Below, piece after piece: positions 22,989 to 31,275 of a DNA stretch of 64,000 bases. Location: contig JAVXQD010000002.1 of NCBI GenBank assembly GCA_036644375.1, forward strand, positions 1 through 64,000, given 5' to 3'. The stretch comes from CALWZE01 sp036644375 (GTDB taxonomy: Bacteria; Bacillota; Clostridia; Oscillospirales; Ruminococcaceae). A model generated the notes under the pieces. That model worked only from the letters and a program-made list of their open reading frames with translations, was not told where the DNA came from and searched no databases. The first letter of the stretch is position 1, and each line of letters starts with the position of its first letter. The translations under genes were made by a program, and so were the position numbers.

Positions 22989-23939
22989 TTAGTCTTCCGA
23001 GGAGCTGAGGTCAAAGCCCAGCGATTTGAGCTTTCCGATTACCTCTTCCAACGATTTGATTCCGAGGTTGCGCACCTTCATCATGTCGTCCTCGGACTTG
23101 TTAATCAAGTCTTCGACCGTGTTGATACCCGCTCTCTTGAGGCAGTTAAAGCTGCGCACAGAGAGATCAAGCTCTTCAATGGTCATTTCAAGTACCTTTT
23201 CCTTGCTCTGAACGTCTTTTTCTACAAGGATTTCTGTCTCCATAATATCCTCTGAGAGGTTCATAAACAGGTTGAGGTGCTCACACAGAACCTTAGCGCC
23301 GAGCGAAACAGCCTCTTGTGCAGAGATGGTTTTGTCGGTTTTAACTTCAAGCGTGAGCTTATCATAGTCCGTAATCTGACCAACACGTGTGTTTTCGACC
23401 GTGTAGTTGGCCTTTAGGACCGGGGTATAGATGCTGTCCACAGGGATAACTCCGATCGAGCCTGCAACATTTTGCTTGTTGCGCTCGGACGAAATATATC
23501 CGCGTCCCTTGTCAAAGGTCAATTCCATTACAAACTTTGCGCCCTTGCCAAGAGTTGCGATGTGCCAGTCGGGTTCAAGAACCTCAAACTCCGAGTCAGC
23601 TTTTATGCTTCCTGCGGTGACCTCGCATTCACCCTCTGCCTCGATGTAAACAGTTTTGGGACCGTCACAATGAAGCTTTGCGGTGATTCCCTTAACATTC
23701 AAGACGATTTCCGTAACATCTTCCTTGACGCCTTCTATCGTCGAGAATTCGTGCTGAACGCCGTCAATTTTGATTGATCGAGCTGCAACACCTGGGAGAG
23801 AGGATAGTAGAACTCTTCTAAGACCATTGCCGAGCGTTGTGCCGAAGCCGCGCTCGAGAGGCTCAACGACAAATTTACCGTATGAGCCGTCATTGGTCAT
23901 TTCGACAGTTTCTATCTTGGGCTTTTCTATTTCAATCAT
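22989..23939 (-). CDS. rpoA: DNA-directed RNA polymerase subunit alpha
   Basis: The alpha subunit dimerises to nucleate RNA polymerase assembly, and its C-terminal domain contacts promoter DNA and regulators. The 316-residue protein has the N-terminal domain (EPLERGFGTTLGNGLRRVLLSSLPG), the conserved DYDKLTLEVKTDKTISAQEA block, a linker, and the C-terminal domain (EELDLSVRSFNCLKRAGINTVEDLINKSEDDMMKVRNLGIKSLEEV). Length is typical. It lies between rpsD and rplQ, the standard alpha-operon position, with an ATG and GGAGG upstream. Confidence 0.98.
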   Translation of the reverse strand: MIEIEKPKIETVEMTNDGSYGKFVVEPLERGFGTTLGNGLRRVLLSSLPGVAARSIKIDGVQHEFSTIEGVKEDVTEIVLNVKGITAKLHCDGPKTVYIEAEGECEVTAGSIKADSEFEVLEPDWHIATLGKGAKFVMELTFDKGRGYISSERNKQNVAGSIGVIPVDSIYTPVLKANYTVENTRVGQITDYDKLTLEVKTDKTISAQEAVSLGAKVLCEHLNLFMNLSEDIMETEILVEKDVQSKEKVLEMTIEELDLSVRSFNCLKRAGINTVEDLINKSEDDMMKVRNLGIKSLEEVIGKLKSLGFDLSSSED

Positions 23940-24019
23940 TGTAAAACCCTCCTAATAGACGACAATGTCGCCGTTTGTTCGCTTTCCCAATAACCATACT
24001 TCTTTTACGAAGAATTCTA

Positions 24020-24640
24020 TTATTTAGAATAGAGCTCGACGATGAAGTGTTCTTCGATCTCAAAGTCGATTTCCGAACGCTCGGGCAGGTGTGTTACAGT
24101 GGCGGTCATCTCGTTCACGTCCATCCAAACGGGCTTCGGGCGGGCGCTGTTTGCTTCGATTGCAAGCTTAATTTTGTCACATTCTGTAGACTTGACCGAA
24201 ACCTTGTCTCCGGCCTTTACGAGGAAAGAGCAGATGTTAACTGTCTCTCCATTGACCTTAAAGTGACGGTGAAGTACAAGCTGACGTGCCTCTTTGCGCG
24301 AATTTGCGAATCCGGCACGATAGACAATGTTGTCCAATCTGCTTTCAAGGATTCTAAGCAGATTCTCGCCGGTGACACCGTTTTGGCGCTCTGCCATATC
24401 GAAATATTTTGCGAATTGGCTTTCGAGCACCCCATAATATCTTTTTGCTTTTTGCTTGGTGCGCAGCTGAATGCCGTACTCCGACGTTTTCTTGCGTCCC
24501 TGTCCCTGACCATGCTGTCCGGGTGCATAGCTTCTGCGTGCAAAAGCGCACTTGTCCGAGTAGCAGCGCTCGCCCTTCAGAAAGAGTTTTTCACCCTCCC
24601 TGCGGCAGTTTCTGCATACGGCACCGGTATATCTTGCCAT
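24020..24640 (-). CDS. rpsD: 30S ribosomal protein S4
   Basis: S4 binds 16S rRNA early in small-subunit assembly and helps in decoding accuracy. The 206-residue protein has an N-terminal domain with four cysteine-type residues (GAVCRNCRREGEKLFLKGERCYSDKC, likely zinc-binding), RRSYAPGQHGQ, and the S4 RNA-binding domain (LDNIVYRAGFANSRKEARQLVLHRHFKVNG). In many Firmicutes S4 represses its own gene; no leader element was identified here because the gene is internal to the operon. Position between rpsK and rpoA is standard. Confidence 0.98.
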   Translation of the reverse strand: MARYTGAVCRNCRREGEKLFLKGERCYSDKCAFARRSYAPGQHGQGQGRKKTSEYGIQLRTKQKAKRYYGVLESQFAKYFDMAERQNGVTGENLLRILESRLDNIVYRAGFANSRKEARQLVLHRHFKVNGETVNICSFLVKAGDKVSVKSTECDKIKLAIEANSARPKPVWMDVNEMTATVTHLPERSEIDFEIEEHFIVELYSK

Positions 24641-24661
24641 AAGGTTATATCCTCCTGTAAA

Positions 24662-25072
24662 TTATACGCGACGTCTTTTAGGCGGGCGGCATCCGTTGTG
24701 GGGAATGGGGGTAACATCCTTGATCAAGTTTACCTCCAAGCCGGTGGCCTGCAAGGCGCGAATCGCAGCCTCACGTCCCGAGCCGGGTCCTTTTACGAAT
24801 ACCTCCACGGTTTTCATGCCATGCTCCATCGCTGCCTTTGCGGCAACCTCAGCAGCCATCTGAGCTGCAAACGGTGTGGATTTACGCGAGCCCTTAAAGC
24901 CCAATCCGCCGGCGCTTGCCCATGATATGGCATTACCGCTAACGTCGGTAATTGTGACAATAGTGTTGTTGAATGTGGCCTGAATGTGTGCAGCACCGCG
25001 TTCAATGTTCTTCTTTTCGCGGCGTTTATGTGTGCCCGCCGCAGCTTTTCCTTTGGTTTGTTTAACTGCCAT
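24662..25072 (-). CDS. rpsK: 30S ribosomal protein S11
   Basis: S11 forms part of the platform of the small subunit and contacts the Shine-Dalgarno helix. The 136-residue protein shows the family core AHIQATFNNTIVTITDVSGNAISWASAG, FKGSRKSTPFAAQMAAE and the C-terminal DVTPIPHNGCRPPKRRRV. Length is slightly long at the basic N-terminus, normal for Firmicutes. Spacing to rpsM and rpsD is about 20 bases on each side. Confidence 0.98.
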   Translation of the reverse strand: MAVKQTKGKAAAGTHKRREKKNIERGAAHIQATFNNTIVTITDVSGNAISWASAGGLGFKGSRKSTPFAAQMAAEVAAKAAMEHGMKTVEVFVKGPGSGREAAIRALQATGLEVNLIKDVTPIPHNGCRPPKRRRV

Positions 25073-25092
25073 TGTTCTCGAACTGCCTCCTT

Positions 25093-25461
25093 TTATTTCT
25101 TCTTGTTGGCTATCGTTCTCTTCGGTCCCTTACGTGTACGAGCATTGGTTTTTGACCTCTGTCCGCGAACGGGGAGACCTTTACGGTGACGTACACCGCG
25201 ATAGCAGCCTATTTCGACCAAACGTTTGATATCAAGCGAAACGTTACGGCGGAGGTCACCCTCTACTGTAAGGTTTTTATCGATATAATCGCGAAGCAAC
25301 TGCAGATCATTGTCGTTGATATCCTTTACACGGACGTCAGGATTAACTCCTGTATCAGCGAGGATTTTCTGTGCAGTGCTAAGGCCGATACCAAAGATAT
25401 AGGTAAGTCCTATTTCGATCCGCTTTTCTCTCGGCAGATCGACACCAGCAATACGCGCCAT
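25093..25461 (-). CDS. rpsM: 30S ribosomal protein S13
   Basis: S13 sits in the head of the small subunit and makes bridges to the large subunit and contacts P-site tRNA. The 122-residue protein has MARIAGVDLPREKRIEIGLTYIFGIG, a helix-two-turn-helix region, and the basic tail GVRHRKGLPVRGQRSKTNARTRKGP typical of S13. It begins the alpha-operon section after rpmJ, with GGAGG upstream of the ATG. Confidence 0.98.
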   Translation of the reverse strand: MARIAGVDLPREKRIEIGLTYIFGIGLSTAQKILADTGVNPDVRVKDINDNDLQLLRDYIDKNLTVEGDLRRNVSLDIKRLVEIGCYRGVRHRKGLPVRGQRSKTNARTRKGPKRTIANKKK

Positions 25462-25496
25462 TTATATTTCCTCCGGTTGTTCGTTGTGAGCGTCTC

Positions 25497-25610
25497 TTAA
25501 CCTTGACGCTGCTTGTGCTTGGGATTCTGGCAGATAATCATAACTTTGCCGTGACGTTTGATTACCTTGCACTTTTCGCAGATTGGTTTAACGGAAGGTC
25601 TGACCTTCAT
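25497..25610 (-). CDS. rpmJ: 50S ribosomal protein L36
   Basis: L36 is the smallest large-subunit protein. This 37-residue gene reads MKVRPSVKPICEKCKVIKRHGKVMIICQNPKHKQRQG, split here only for description: the zinc ligands C-x2-C, C and H are all present, so it is the zinc-containing (C+) form. AGGAGG lies eight or nine bases upstream of the ATG. It falls between infA and rpsM, its normal place, and is too short for many gene finders. Confidence 0.97.
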   Translation of the reverse strand: MKVRPSVKPICEKCKVIKRHGKVMIICQNPKHKQRQG

Positions 25611-25640
25611 GATAATTACCTCCTGAGGTTTTTATCTGCG

Positions 25641-25859
25641 CTACTTCGAGCGCCATGTGATGCGGCCCTTTGTAAGGTCATACGGCGACATTTCCACCGT
25701 CACCTTGTCCCCGGCCAGTATGCGGATGAAATTCATGCGCAGCTTGCCGGAAATGTGGGCATTAATTCTGTGTCCGTTGGGCAGTTCAACAAGGAATGTT
25801 GCGTTCGGCAATACTTCCTTAACGACGCCCTCTAATTCCAAAACATCGTCTTTTGACAA
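25641..25859 (-). CDS. infA: Translation initiation factor IF-1
   Basis: IF-1 binds the ribosomal A site during initiation. The 72-residue protein is a single OB fold: MSKDDVLELEGVVKEVLPNATFLVELPNGHRINAHISGKLRMNFIRILAGDKVTVEMSPYDLTKGRITWR in pattern, exactly the family length. The start codon is TTG, with GGGAGGG seven bases upstream that also spans the end of the preceding KOW-protein gene (its stop is inside this site). The low-efficiency start may be a form of expression control, since two other genes in this operon also start with TTG. Confidence 0.96.
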   Translation of the reverse strand: MSKDDVLELEGVVKEVLPNATFLVELPNGHRINAHISGKLRMNFIRILAGDKVTVEMSPYDLTKGRITWRSK

Positions 25860-25862
25860 GTC

Positions 25863-26126
25863 CTAACCCTCCCTTGACGGTATGTCGCTGTAAAATCGCG
25901 ATTTTATATCGGCATACAGCAGTTTGTCGCTTGACAGTACATGTTGGGTAAATATGGTACTCGTGGCACCCAGGTGCCTAAGTTTTTTGCGCTTTGGCTT
26001 GTCTATTTTTCTTAAATCTCCGTCTGCAATCATAGCAAAATCACTATCAAGTTCAAGAACCGCAAAAAAGCGTCCCTTGTCCCGTCCTGCCTTTGATACG
26101 ACTGCGGAGCCCTTTACAATATCCAT
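25863..26126 (-). CDS. KOW-domain RNA-binding protein (L14e-like)
   Basis: The 87-residue protein has a KOW-type start (IVKGSAVVSKAGRDKGRFFAVLEL) and a basic DLRKIDKPKRKKLRHLGATS segment like eukaryotic/archaeal L14e. Small proteins of this kind are regularly encoded between map and infA in Clostridia and are thought to bind RNA, perhaps on the ribosome; the role is not proven. AGGAGG is upstream of the ATG. Its stop lies four bases before the infA start, so the two are probably coupled. Confidence 0.9.
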   Translation of the reverse strand: MDIVKGSAVVSKAGRDKGRFFAVLELDSDFAMIADGDLRKIDKPKRKKLRHLGATSTIFTQHVLSSDKLLYADIKSRFYSDIPSREG

Positions 26127-26141
26127 TATATCCGTTTCCTC

Positions 26142-26891
26142 CTATTCGGCGGTGAGGATAATCGGACCGTTGTCCGTTATGGCTATTGAATATTCAAAGT
26201 GTGCCGATAGCCCTCCGTCCTTGGTAACGACCGTCCAGTCATTGTCAAGAACCTCGACCTTAAAGGTACCCTCGTTTACCATCGGTTCTATCGCTATCGT
26301 CATGCCGGGAACAAGCCTTATGCCATGTCCCGCCTTGCCGTAGTTCGGAACCTCCGGTGCTTCATGCAGCTCGTGTCCTACGCCGTGCCCGACAAAATCG
26401 CGCACTACGGAAAAGCCGTTTTGTTCAACATAAGACTGCACTGCGTTGCTTATGTCTCCGATTCGGTTTCCCTTTACCGCAACGGCAACAGCCCGCTTGA
26501 GGCTTTCGAGTGTGACATCCATCAGCTTTTGAGCTTTCGGAGACACCTGTCCGACCGCAAAGGTTGCCGCGTTGTCGCCGTGGAATCCTTTGTAACACGC
26601 ACCTACATCAATGCTCACTATATCGCCCTCGCACACAACGGTTTGTCCGTCCGGAATACCGTGTATAACCTGATTGTTAATCGAGATACACGCGGTTTTC
26701 GGAAATCCCTCGTAATGCAGAAAAGACGGGATTGCATCCTGTGACAGGATATATTTTCGCACCTCATCGTCTATGTGTGCGGTGGTCACACCCGGTTTAA
26801 GTGCTTGTTTTGCAATCCTAAGCGCTCCGGCAGAAATACGACCCGCTTCTTTCATCGTTTCGAGTTCCTTAGCCGTTTTGAGAACTATCAT
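26142..26891 (-). CDS. map: Methionine aminopeptidase, type I
   Basis: Map removes the initiator methionine from nascent proteins. The 249-residue enzyme has the five metal ligands of the family: the Asp pair in SIDVGACYKGFHGDNAATF, His in VGHGVGHELHE, Glu in AIEPMV and Glu in SAHFEYSIAIT. It is the short type Ia form without a zinc-finger extension. I start at the ATG (MIVLKTAKE), eight bases after GGAG; an upstream GTG is too close to that site. It lies between adk and the KOW-protein gene. Confidence 0.97.
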   Translation of the reverse strand: MIVLKTAKELETMKEAGRISAGALRIAKQALKPGVTTAHIDDEVRKYILSQDAIPSFLHYEGFPKTACISINNQVIHGIPDGQTVVCEGDIVSIDVGACYKGFHGDNAATFAVGQVSPKAQKLMDVTLESLKRAVAVAVKGNRIGDISNAVQSYVEQNGFSVVRDFVGHGVGHELHEAPEVPNYGKAGHGIRLVPGMTIAIEPMVNEGTFKVEVLDNDWTVVTKDGGLSAHFEYSIAITDNGPIILTAE

Positions 26892-26896
26892 TTTTT

Positions 26897-27529
26897 TCAC
26901 TCCTCTATAGCGGCCAGAGTGGCGCGGGTTGTATCCGCAATCTCCTCCTGGCCATCGACTATACGGAGCTTGCCCTTTGCTCTGTAGTAATCCTTAAGCT
27001 GTTCGGTGGTTTCATGATAAACCTTTAAACGTGTGTTGACTGTCGATTCTTCGTCGTCGGCTCTGATAATCAAAGCCTCCCCGCATTTGTCACAAATGTT
27101 TTCCCGTGAGGGAACCTTGTATTGAATGTGGTACGACGAGCCGCACTTAGGACAGGTTCTGCGACCTGTTATACGTGCGACAATCTTGTTGTCGGGAACC
27201 TCGATGCTGACAACTCTGTCAACCTTAACGCCCATCTCATCAAGCGCGTCTGCTTGCGCAACGGTACGAGGGACGCCGTCCAGAATAAATCCGTCGGCGC
27301 AGTCCTCTTTGCCGAGACGCTCTTTTATGATGCCGATTATGACCTCGTCGGGAACCAGCCTGCCGCAGTCCATAAAACCTTTTGCCTGAACTCCGAGCTC
27401 GGTCTCGTTCCTTACAGCTTCCTTTAGAATATTTCCGGTGCTTATAATGGGGATTGACAGGCGTTCCGATATAATCTCAGCCTGCGTTCCCTTACCCGCG
27501 CCGGGTGCTCCTAACAGTATCAGCTTCAA
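26897..27529 (-). CDS. adk: Adenylate kinase (zinc-binding LID)
   Basis: Adenylate kinase interconverts AMP, ADP and ATP. The 210-residue long-form enzyme has the P-loop GAPGAGKGTQ (about residues 7-16), the NMP-binding STGNILK region, and a LID domain with a four-cysteine zinc site (CPKC ... CDKC, about 128-151) as in Gram-positive bacteria. I prefer the TTG at 27529 (MKLILLGAPGAGKG), seven bases after AGAGGTG; a GTG two codons earlier lies on the ribosome site. It follows secY by 13 bases. Confidence 0.95.
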   Translation of the reverse strand: MKLILLGAPGAGKGTQAEIISERLSIPIISTGNILKEAVRNETELGVQAKGFMDCGRLVPDEVIIGIIKERLGKEDCADGFILDGVPRTVAQADALDEMGVKVDRVVSIEVPDNKIVARITGRRTCPKCGSSYHIQYKVPSRENICDKCGEALIIRADDEESTVNTRLKVYHETTEQLKDYYRAKGKLRIVDGQEEIADTTRATLAAIEE

Positions 27530-27542
27530 ACTCACTCACCTC

Positions 27543-28865
27543 TTATTCAAGGAATCCCTTGTGGTGGCGCATGAGCATATAGGACTCAAGAGTATTGGAA
27601 ATTTCGAGTGCAACGCCGACCAAAATCAAAACCGAGGTGCCGCCCAGTGCTATCTGGATATGCGTCAGCTTGGTGACTATAATCGGGAGTGTCGCAACCA
27701 AAACCAGGAATATGCCGCCAATAAGGGTTATTTTTGTAACTACCCTTGCAATGAAATCGGACGTGGGCTTGCCCGGACGAATTCCGGGAATTGTGCCCGA
27801 GTTTTTGCGAAGGTCGTTAGCAATCGAGACAGGATTGTACTGAACCGCAACATAGAAAAAGTTGAAGCCCATAATCAACACTGCATAGACTACCGCATAG
27901 CCCCAGTTGTTGGTGCTGAACCAACCGAGGAAGGTTCCCCAAAAGCCCGTGGTAATACCGAAGAAATCCTTGATAGTGCCCGGAACCGAGAGGAAAGCCG
28001 ATGCGAAAATAACAGGAAGAACACCTGTCATATTGACCTTTATCGGGATGTTTGTCGACTGACCGCCATACATTTTGCGTCCGACAACGCGCTTTGCGTA
28101 TTGAACCGGAATGCGGCGCTCAGCTGCCGTCACAACGATGACCAAAACGAACATCGCCGCGAACATCAGCAGAATCAGCGGAAGCAGCACATAGTTTGCG
28201 GGACGTGCCGGTAAAAGCGCACCGCCCTGCTCCAGCGTGCCTGCCGCCTGCTTAAAGTAAGAGATAAGCTGCGGAAACACTGTTGCGAGGTTCGACAGGA
28301 TGCCTGCAAAAATGATGAGCGAGATACCGTTTCCGATACCCTTTACATCAATCTGCTCACCGAGCCACATAAGCAGGACTGCGCCCGCCGTAAATGAGGC
28401 GATGATGACAATTGCCGAGAATATCCCCGGGAAGCCCTCTGTGTAAATAAGCGCGCCCTGACGTTTGACAAGCAGATAGTAAACGTAGGACAGCACAAGC
28501 GATATTGCGATTGAGGAATATCTTGTGAGCAGGTTAGCCTTGCGGCGGCCCTCCTCACCCTCTTTTGACCAACGCTCGAGAGCGGGTATTACCACCTGAA
28601 GGAGCTGGATGATAATTGATGCGTTGATGTAGGGCGTGACGCCCAGCGCAAACAGTGTTGCGTTTGAGAAGCTGCCGCCTGTCATCATGTTGAAGAAACC
28701 GAAAATGGTTCCCTCTGTATTCATTGTGGCCTGCAGTGTCGCTCCGTTGATAAACGGAACAACTATTGCCGCGCCAAAACGAAATATTACCAGGATGAAC
28801 AGAGTGAATATAATCTTCTTGCGAAGATCGTCGATTTTCCAAGCGTTTTTAAATGTTTGGAACAT
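27543..28865 (-). CDS. secY: Preprotein translocase subunit SecY
   Basis: SecY is the channel of the general secretion pathway in the membrane. The 440-residue protein has the expected ten transmembrane segments, the conserved start FKNAWKIDDLRKKIIFTL, the second-helix plug region (GGSFSNATLFALGVTPYINASIIIQLL), and the C-terminal cytoplasmic loop LRKNSGTIPGIRPGKPT. Length is normal. It lies between rplO (two bases upstream) and adk, the standard Firmicute location. Confidence 0.98.
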   Translation of the reverse strand: MFQTFKNAWKIDDLRKKIIFTLFILVIFRFGAAIVVPFINGATLQATMNTEGTIFGFFNMMTGGSFSNATLFALGVTPYINASIIIQLLQVVIPALERWSKEGEEGRRKANLLTRYSSIAISLVLSYVYYLLVKRQGALIYTEGFPGIFSAIVIIASFTAGAVLLMWLGEQIDVKGIGNGISLIIFAGILSNLATVFPQLISYFKQAAGTLEQGGALLPARPANYVLLPLILLMFAAMFVLVIVVTAAERRIPVQYAKRVVGRKMYGGQSTNIPIKVNMTGVLPVIFASAFLSVPGTIKDFFGITTGFWGTFLGWFSTNNWGYAVVYAVLIMGFNFFYVAVQYNPVSIANDLRKNSGTIPGIRPGKPTSDFIARVVTKITLIGGIFLVLVATLPIIVTKLTHIQIALGGTSVLILVGVALEISNTLESYMLMRHHKGFLE

Positions 28866-28867
28866 CG

Positions 28868-29305
28868 TTACATCACCTCGGCCTTCCCGCCGGCCGTTTC
28901 AATTTTGCTCTTGGCTGTTTCGGAAAAAGCAGTCAGCTGAACTGTGAGCTTTTTTGTCAGCTCGCCGTTGCCGAGAACTTTAATGCCGTCCAAGTGCTTT
29001 TTGACCAATCCGGATTCTACAACGGTCTTTGCATCAACTACTGTGCCGTCTTCAAATTTGTTGAGGTCTGAAACATTGATCGTTGCGTATTTAGTTGCAA
29101 AAATATTGTGGAAGCCGCGTTTTGGAATGCGGCGAACGAGAGGCAGCTGGCCGCCCTCGAAGTACGCCGGCTTATGACCGGAACGTGCGAGCTGACCTTT
29201 GTGGCCTTTTCCGGCTGTTTTTCCATTGCCGGAGCCTGCGCCGCGTCCTTTGCGTTTTGCTTCGCTTGTTGAACCCTCTGCGGGTTGTAATTCGTGGAGC
29301 TTCAT
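28868..29305 (-). CDS. rplO: 50S ribosomal protein L15
   Basis: L15 is a late-assembling large-subunit protein. The 145-residue product has MKLHELQPAEGS, the glycine-rich RKGRGAGSGNGKTAGKGHKGQLARSG segment, FEGGQLPLVRRIPKRGF, and the C-terminal domain ending SKIETAGGKAEVM. Length is normal. It follows the unusual rpmD gene by about 20 bases. Confidence 0.98.
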   Translation of the reverse strand: MKLHELQPAEGSTSEAKRKGRGAGSGNGKTAGKGHKGQLARSGHKPAYFEGGQLPLVRRIPKRGFHNIFATKYATINVSDLNKFEDGTVVDAKTVVESGLVKKHLDGIKVLGNGELTKKLTVQLTAFSETAKSKIETAGGKAEVM

Positions 29306-29325
29306 GTGGAATGCACCTCCTTGCT

Positions 29326-29805
29326 TTATGCTTCGGTTACTTCTACCAAGTGTATTATCTTGGTGATTTTTCCGCGTGTCGCAGCATTATCGGGCTGAAC
29401 GGTTACATCGCCGATTTTGCGAAGCCCGAGGGACTTTGCAGTAGCTATCTGCTGGTCGAGACGACCCGCAAAGCTCTTTATCAGACGAATTGTAATACCC
29501 TCTGCCTTTTTCTTCTGCGGTGCTGCTTTCTTCACAGGTGTAGACACCTTTGCTTCCACAGCCTTCACTTCTGTTGCTTTAGCCGCAGCCTCAGCCTTTT
29601 TCGGTGCAGCCTTCTTAGCGGGAGCTTTCGCTTCCCCCGTGACGGCCGCTGCCTTTTTTGCGGGAGCCTTTGTATCGGCAGCCGCTTTGGTTGTTGCAGC
29701 TTTAGCTGTTGCAGTTTTTTTCGCTGTTGTGGAGGCTGTCTTTTTGGCAGCCGGTTTCTTCTCTGCTACTGCCTCTTGTGCGACAGCTGTTTTCTCTGTT
29801 GCCAT
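29326..29805 (-). CDS. rpmD: 50S ribosomal protein L30 with a long Ala/Lys-rich N-terminal extension
   Basis: L30 is normally about 60 residues. Here the L30 fold occupies only residues about 103-159 (ITIRLIKSFAGRLDQQIATAKSLGLRKIGDVTVQPDN...). The first ~102 residues are low complexity: by hand count about 36 Ala and 25 Lys, with repeated AKKA/APAKKAA units, resembling the tail of histone H1-like proteins. The ATG has GGAGG ten bases upstream, directly after the rpsE stop, and no methionine lies between the extension and the L30 core, so the extension is almost certainly translated. Gene order (rpsE-rpmD-rplO) is standard. The role of the tail is unknown. Confidence 0.93.
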   Translation of the reverse strand: MATEKTAVAQEAVAEKKPAAKKTASTTAKKTATAKAATTKAAADTKAPAKKAAAVTGEAKAPAKKAAPKKAEAAAKATEVKAVEAKVSTPVKKAAPQKKKAEGITIRLIKSFAGRLDQQIATAKSLGLRKIGDVTVQPDNAATRGKITKIIHLVEVTEA

Positions 29806-29820
29806 GTGGACTATTCCTCC

Positions 29821-30321
29821 TTAACCCAAGATTTCTTTTGGGGTTTTGCCGCGAACAGCCGCCACCTCTTCGACATTGCGAAGTGATTTAAGTCCGTTGA
29901 TTGTCGCGGTAACAACATTGTTCGGATTGTTCGAACGGAGCGACTTTGTACGAATGTCGCTGATTCCCGCCGCTTCCATAACGGCACGAACGGGTCCGCC
30001 CGCGATAACTCCCGTACCGGGTCCTGCCGGCTTCAGAAGAACGCGGCCTGCGCCGAAGGTTCCGATTACTTCATGGGGAATTGTTGTTCCCTTAAGTGAT
30101 ACTCTTGTAATATTTTTCTTTGCGTCCTCAAGTCCCTTGCGGATTGCTTCGGGAACTTCGCCCGCTTTTCCGAGTCCAAAGCCTACGATGCCATTGCCGT
30201 CTCCGACAACAACGAGAGCCGAGAACTTGAAAATACGACCGCCCTTGACGGTTTTGGATACGCGGTTAATAGTAACAACCTTTTCTTTAAGGTCGAGTGT
30301 TGATGCGTCCAGTCTTTCCAA
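29821..30321 (-). CDS. rpsE: 30S ribosomal protein S5
   Basis: S5 shapes the mRNA entry channel and affects accuracy. The 166-residue protein has the double-stranded RNA-binding part (EKVVTINRVSKTVKGGRIFKFSALVVVGDGNGIVGFGLGKAGEVPEAIRKG) and the C-terminal domain (GRVLLKPAGPGTGVIAGGPVRAVMEAAGI). Normal length. The start is a TTG, nine bases after GGAGG. It lies between rplR and rpmD as usual. Confidence 0.97.
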   Translation of the reverse strand: MERLDASTLDLKEKVVTINRVSKTVKGGRIFKFSALVVVGDGNGIVGFGLGKAGEVPEAIRKGLEDAKKNITRVSLKGTTIPHEVIGTFGAGRVLLKPAGPGTGVIAGGPVRAVMEAAGISDIRTKSLRSNNPNNVVTATINGLKSLRNVEEVAAVRGKTPKEILG

Positions 30322-30336
30322 AATTTTTCTCCTCCC

Positions 30337-30696
30337 TTAAAACTTCAGGCCGCCATCACGAGCACCCTCGGCGAGAGCCTTTACGCGTCCGTGATAGATG
30401 AAACCGCCGCGGTCAAAGACCACTTTGGTTATGCCAAGCTTAACTGCTCTTTCGGCAATAGCCTTGCCGACCTTTGATGCCTCTTCAGCGTTGCCGCTTG
30501 AAGCTCCGAAGCCCTTGTCAAGAGACGAGGCCGAGCAAAGTGTAACACCTGCAACATCGTCGATAACCTGAGCGTAGATGTGCTTTGCGGAGCGGAAAAC
30601 ATTAAGGCGCGGACATTCGTTAGTGCCGCTGATTTTGCCGCGGACACGTTTGTGTCTTTGCAGACGTTGCTTATTGCTGTCGCGTTTTGTAACCAT
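30337..30696 (-). CDS. rplR: 50S ribosomal protein L18
   Basis: L18 binds 5S rRNA in the central protuberance. The 119-residue protein has the arginine-rich N-terminus (RDSNKQRLQRHKRVRGKISG), RLNVFRSAKHIYAQVIDD and the C-terminal FDRGGFIYHGRVKALAEGARDGGLKF. Length and position between rplF and rpsE are standard. Confidence 0.98.
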   Translation of the reverse strand: MVTKRDSNKQRLQRHKRVRGKISGTNECPRLNVFRSAKHIYAQVIDDVAGVTLCSASSLDKGFGASSGNAEEASKVGKAIAERAVKLGITKVVFDRGGFIYHGRVKALAEGARDGGLKF

Positions 30697-30717
30697 AATT
30701 CTTCAGCACTCCTTTCC

Positions 30718-31260
30718 TTATTTACCTTTGCCTGCTTTGCCTTCTTTGCGAGCAACGAACTCGCCGGCATAGCGGATGCCCTTGCCCTTATAAGGCTCGG
30801 GAGGACGTTTTTCACGGATATTGGCCGCAAACTGACCGACCTTTTGCTTGTCAATACCATGGACGATAATCTTGTTTGGAGCCGGAACCTCGATTGTAAT
30901 GTCCTCGTTATCACTCAATATTACCTGATGTGAAAATCCGAGGTTCATGACAAGATCCTTACCCTGCTTTGCGGCACGGTAACCGACACCCTGGATCTCA
31001 AGCTCCTTTTGGAATCCGGCGGTTACGCCGTCAACCATGTTGCTGATAAGGGTTCGCGTCAAGCCGTGCAGCGAACGGTATTCCTTATCATCCGAGGGAC
31101 GTGCTACGGTAATTTCACCGTTTTCCATGCTCAATTTCATGCTCGGGCGAAAGCTCTGTGTCAGAGTGCCCTTCGGTCCCTTGACCGTAACTGTGTTTCC
31201 CTCGATTTTTACGTCGACTCCGGCGGGAACGGATATCGCTTTTCTACCAATTCTCGACAT
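30718..31260 (-). CDS. rplF: 50S ribosomal protein L6
   Basis: L6 lies near the factor-binding site of the large subunit. The 180-residue protein has two tandem alpha/beta repeats, MSRIGRKAISVPAGV at the start, and the conserved C-terminal PPEPYKGKGIRYAGEFVARKEGKAGK. Normal length and location between rpsH and rplR. Confidence 0.98.
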   Translation of the reverse strand: MSRIGRKAISVPAGVDVKIEGNTVTVKGPKGTLTQSFRPSMKLSMENGEITVARPSDDKEYRSLHGLTRTLISNMVDGVTAGFQKELEIQGVGYRAAKQGKDLVMNLGFSHQVILSDNEDITIEVPAPNKIIVHGIDKQKVGQFAANIREKRPPEPYKGKGIRYAGEFVARKEGKAGKGK

Positions 31261-31275
31261 TCTCTTTTACCCTCC

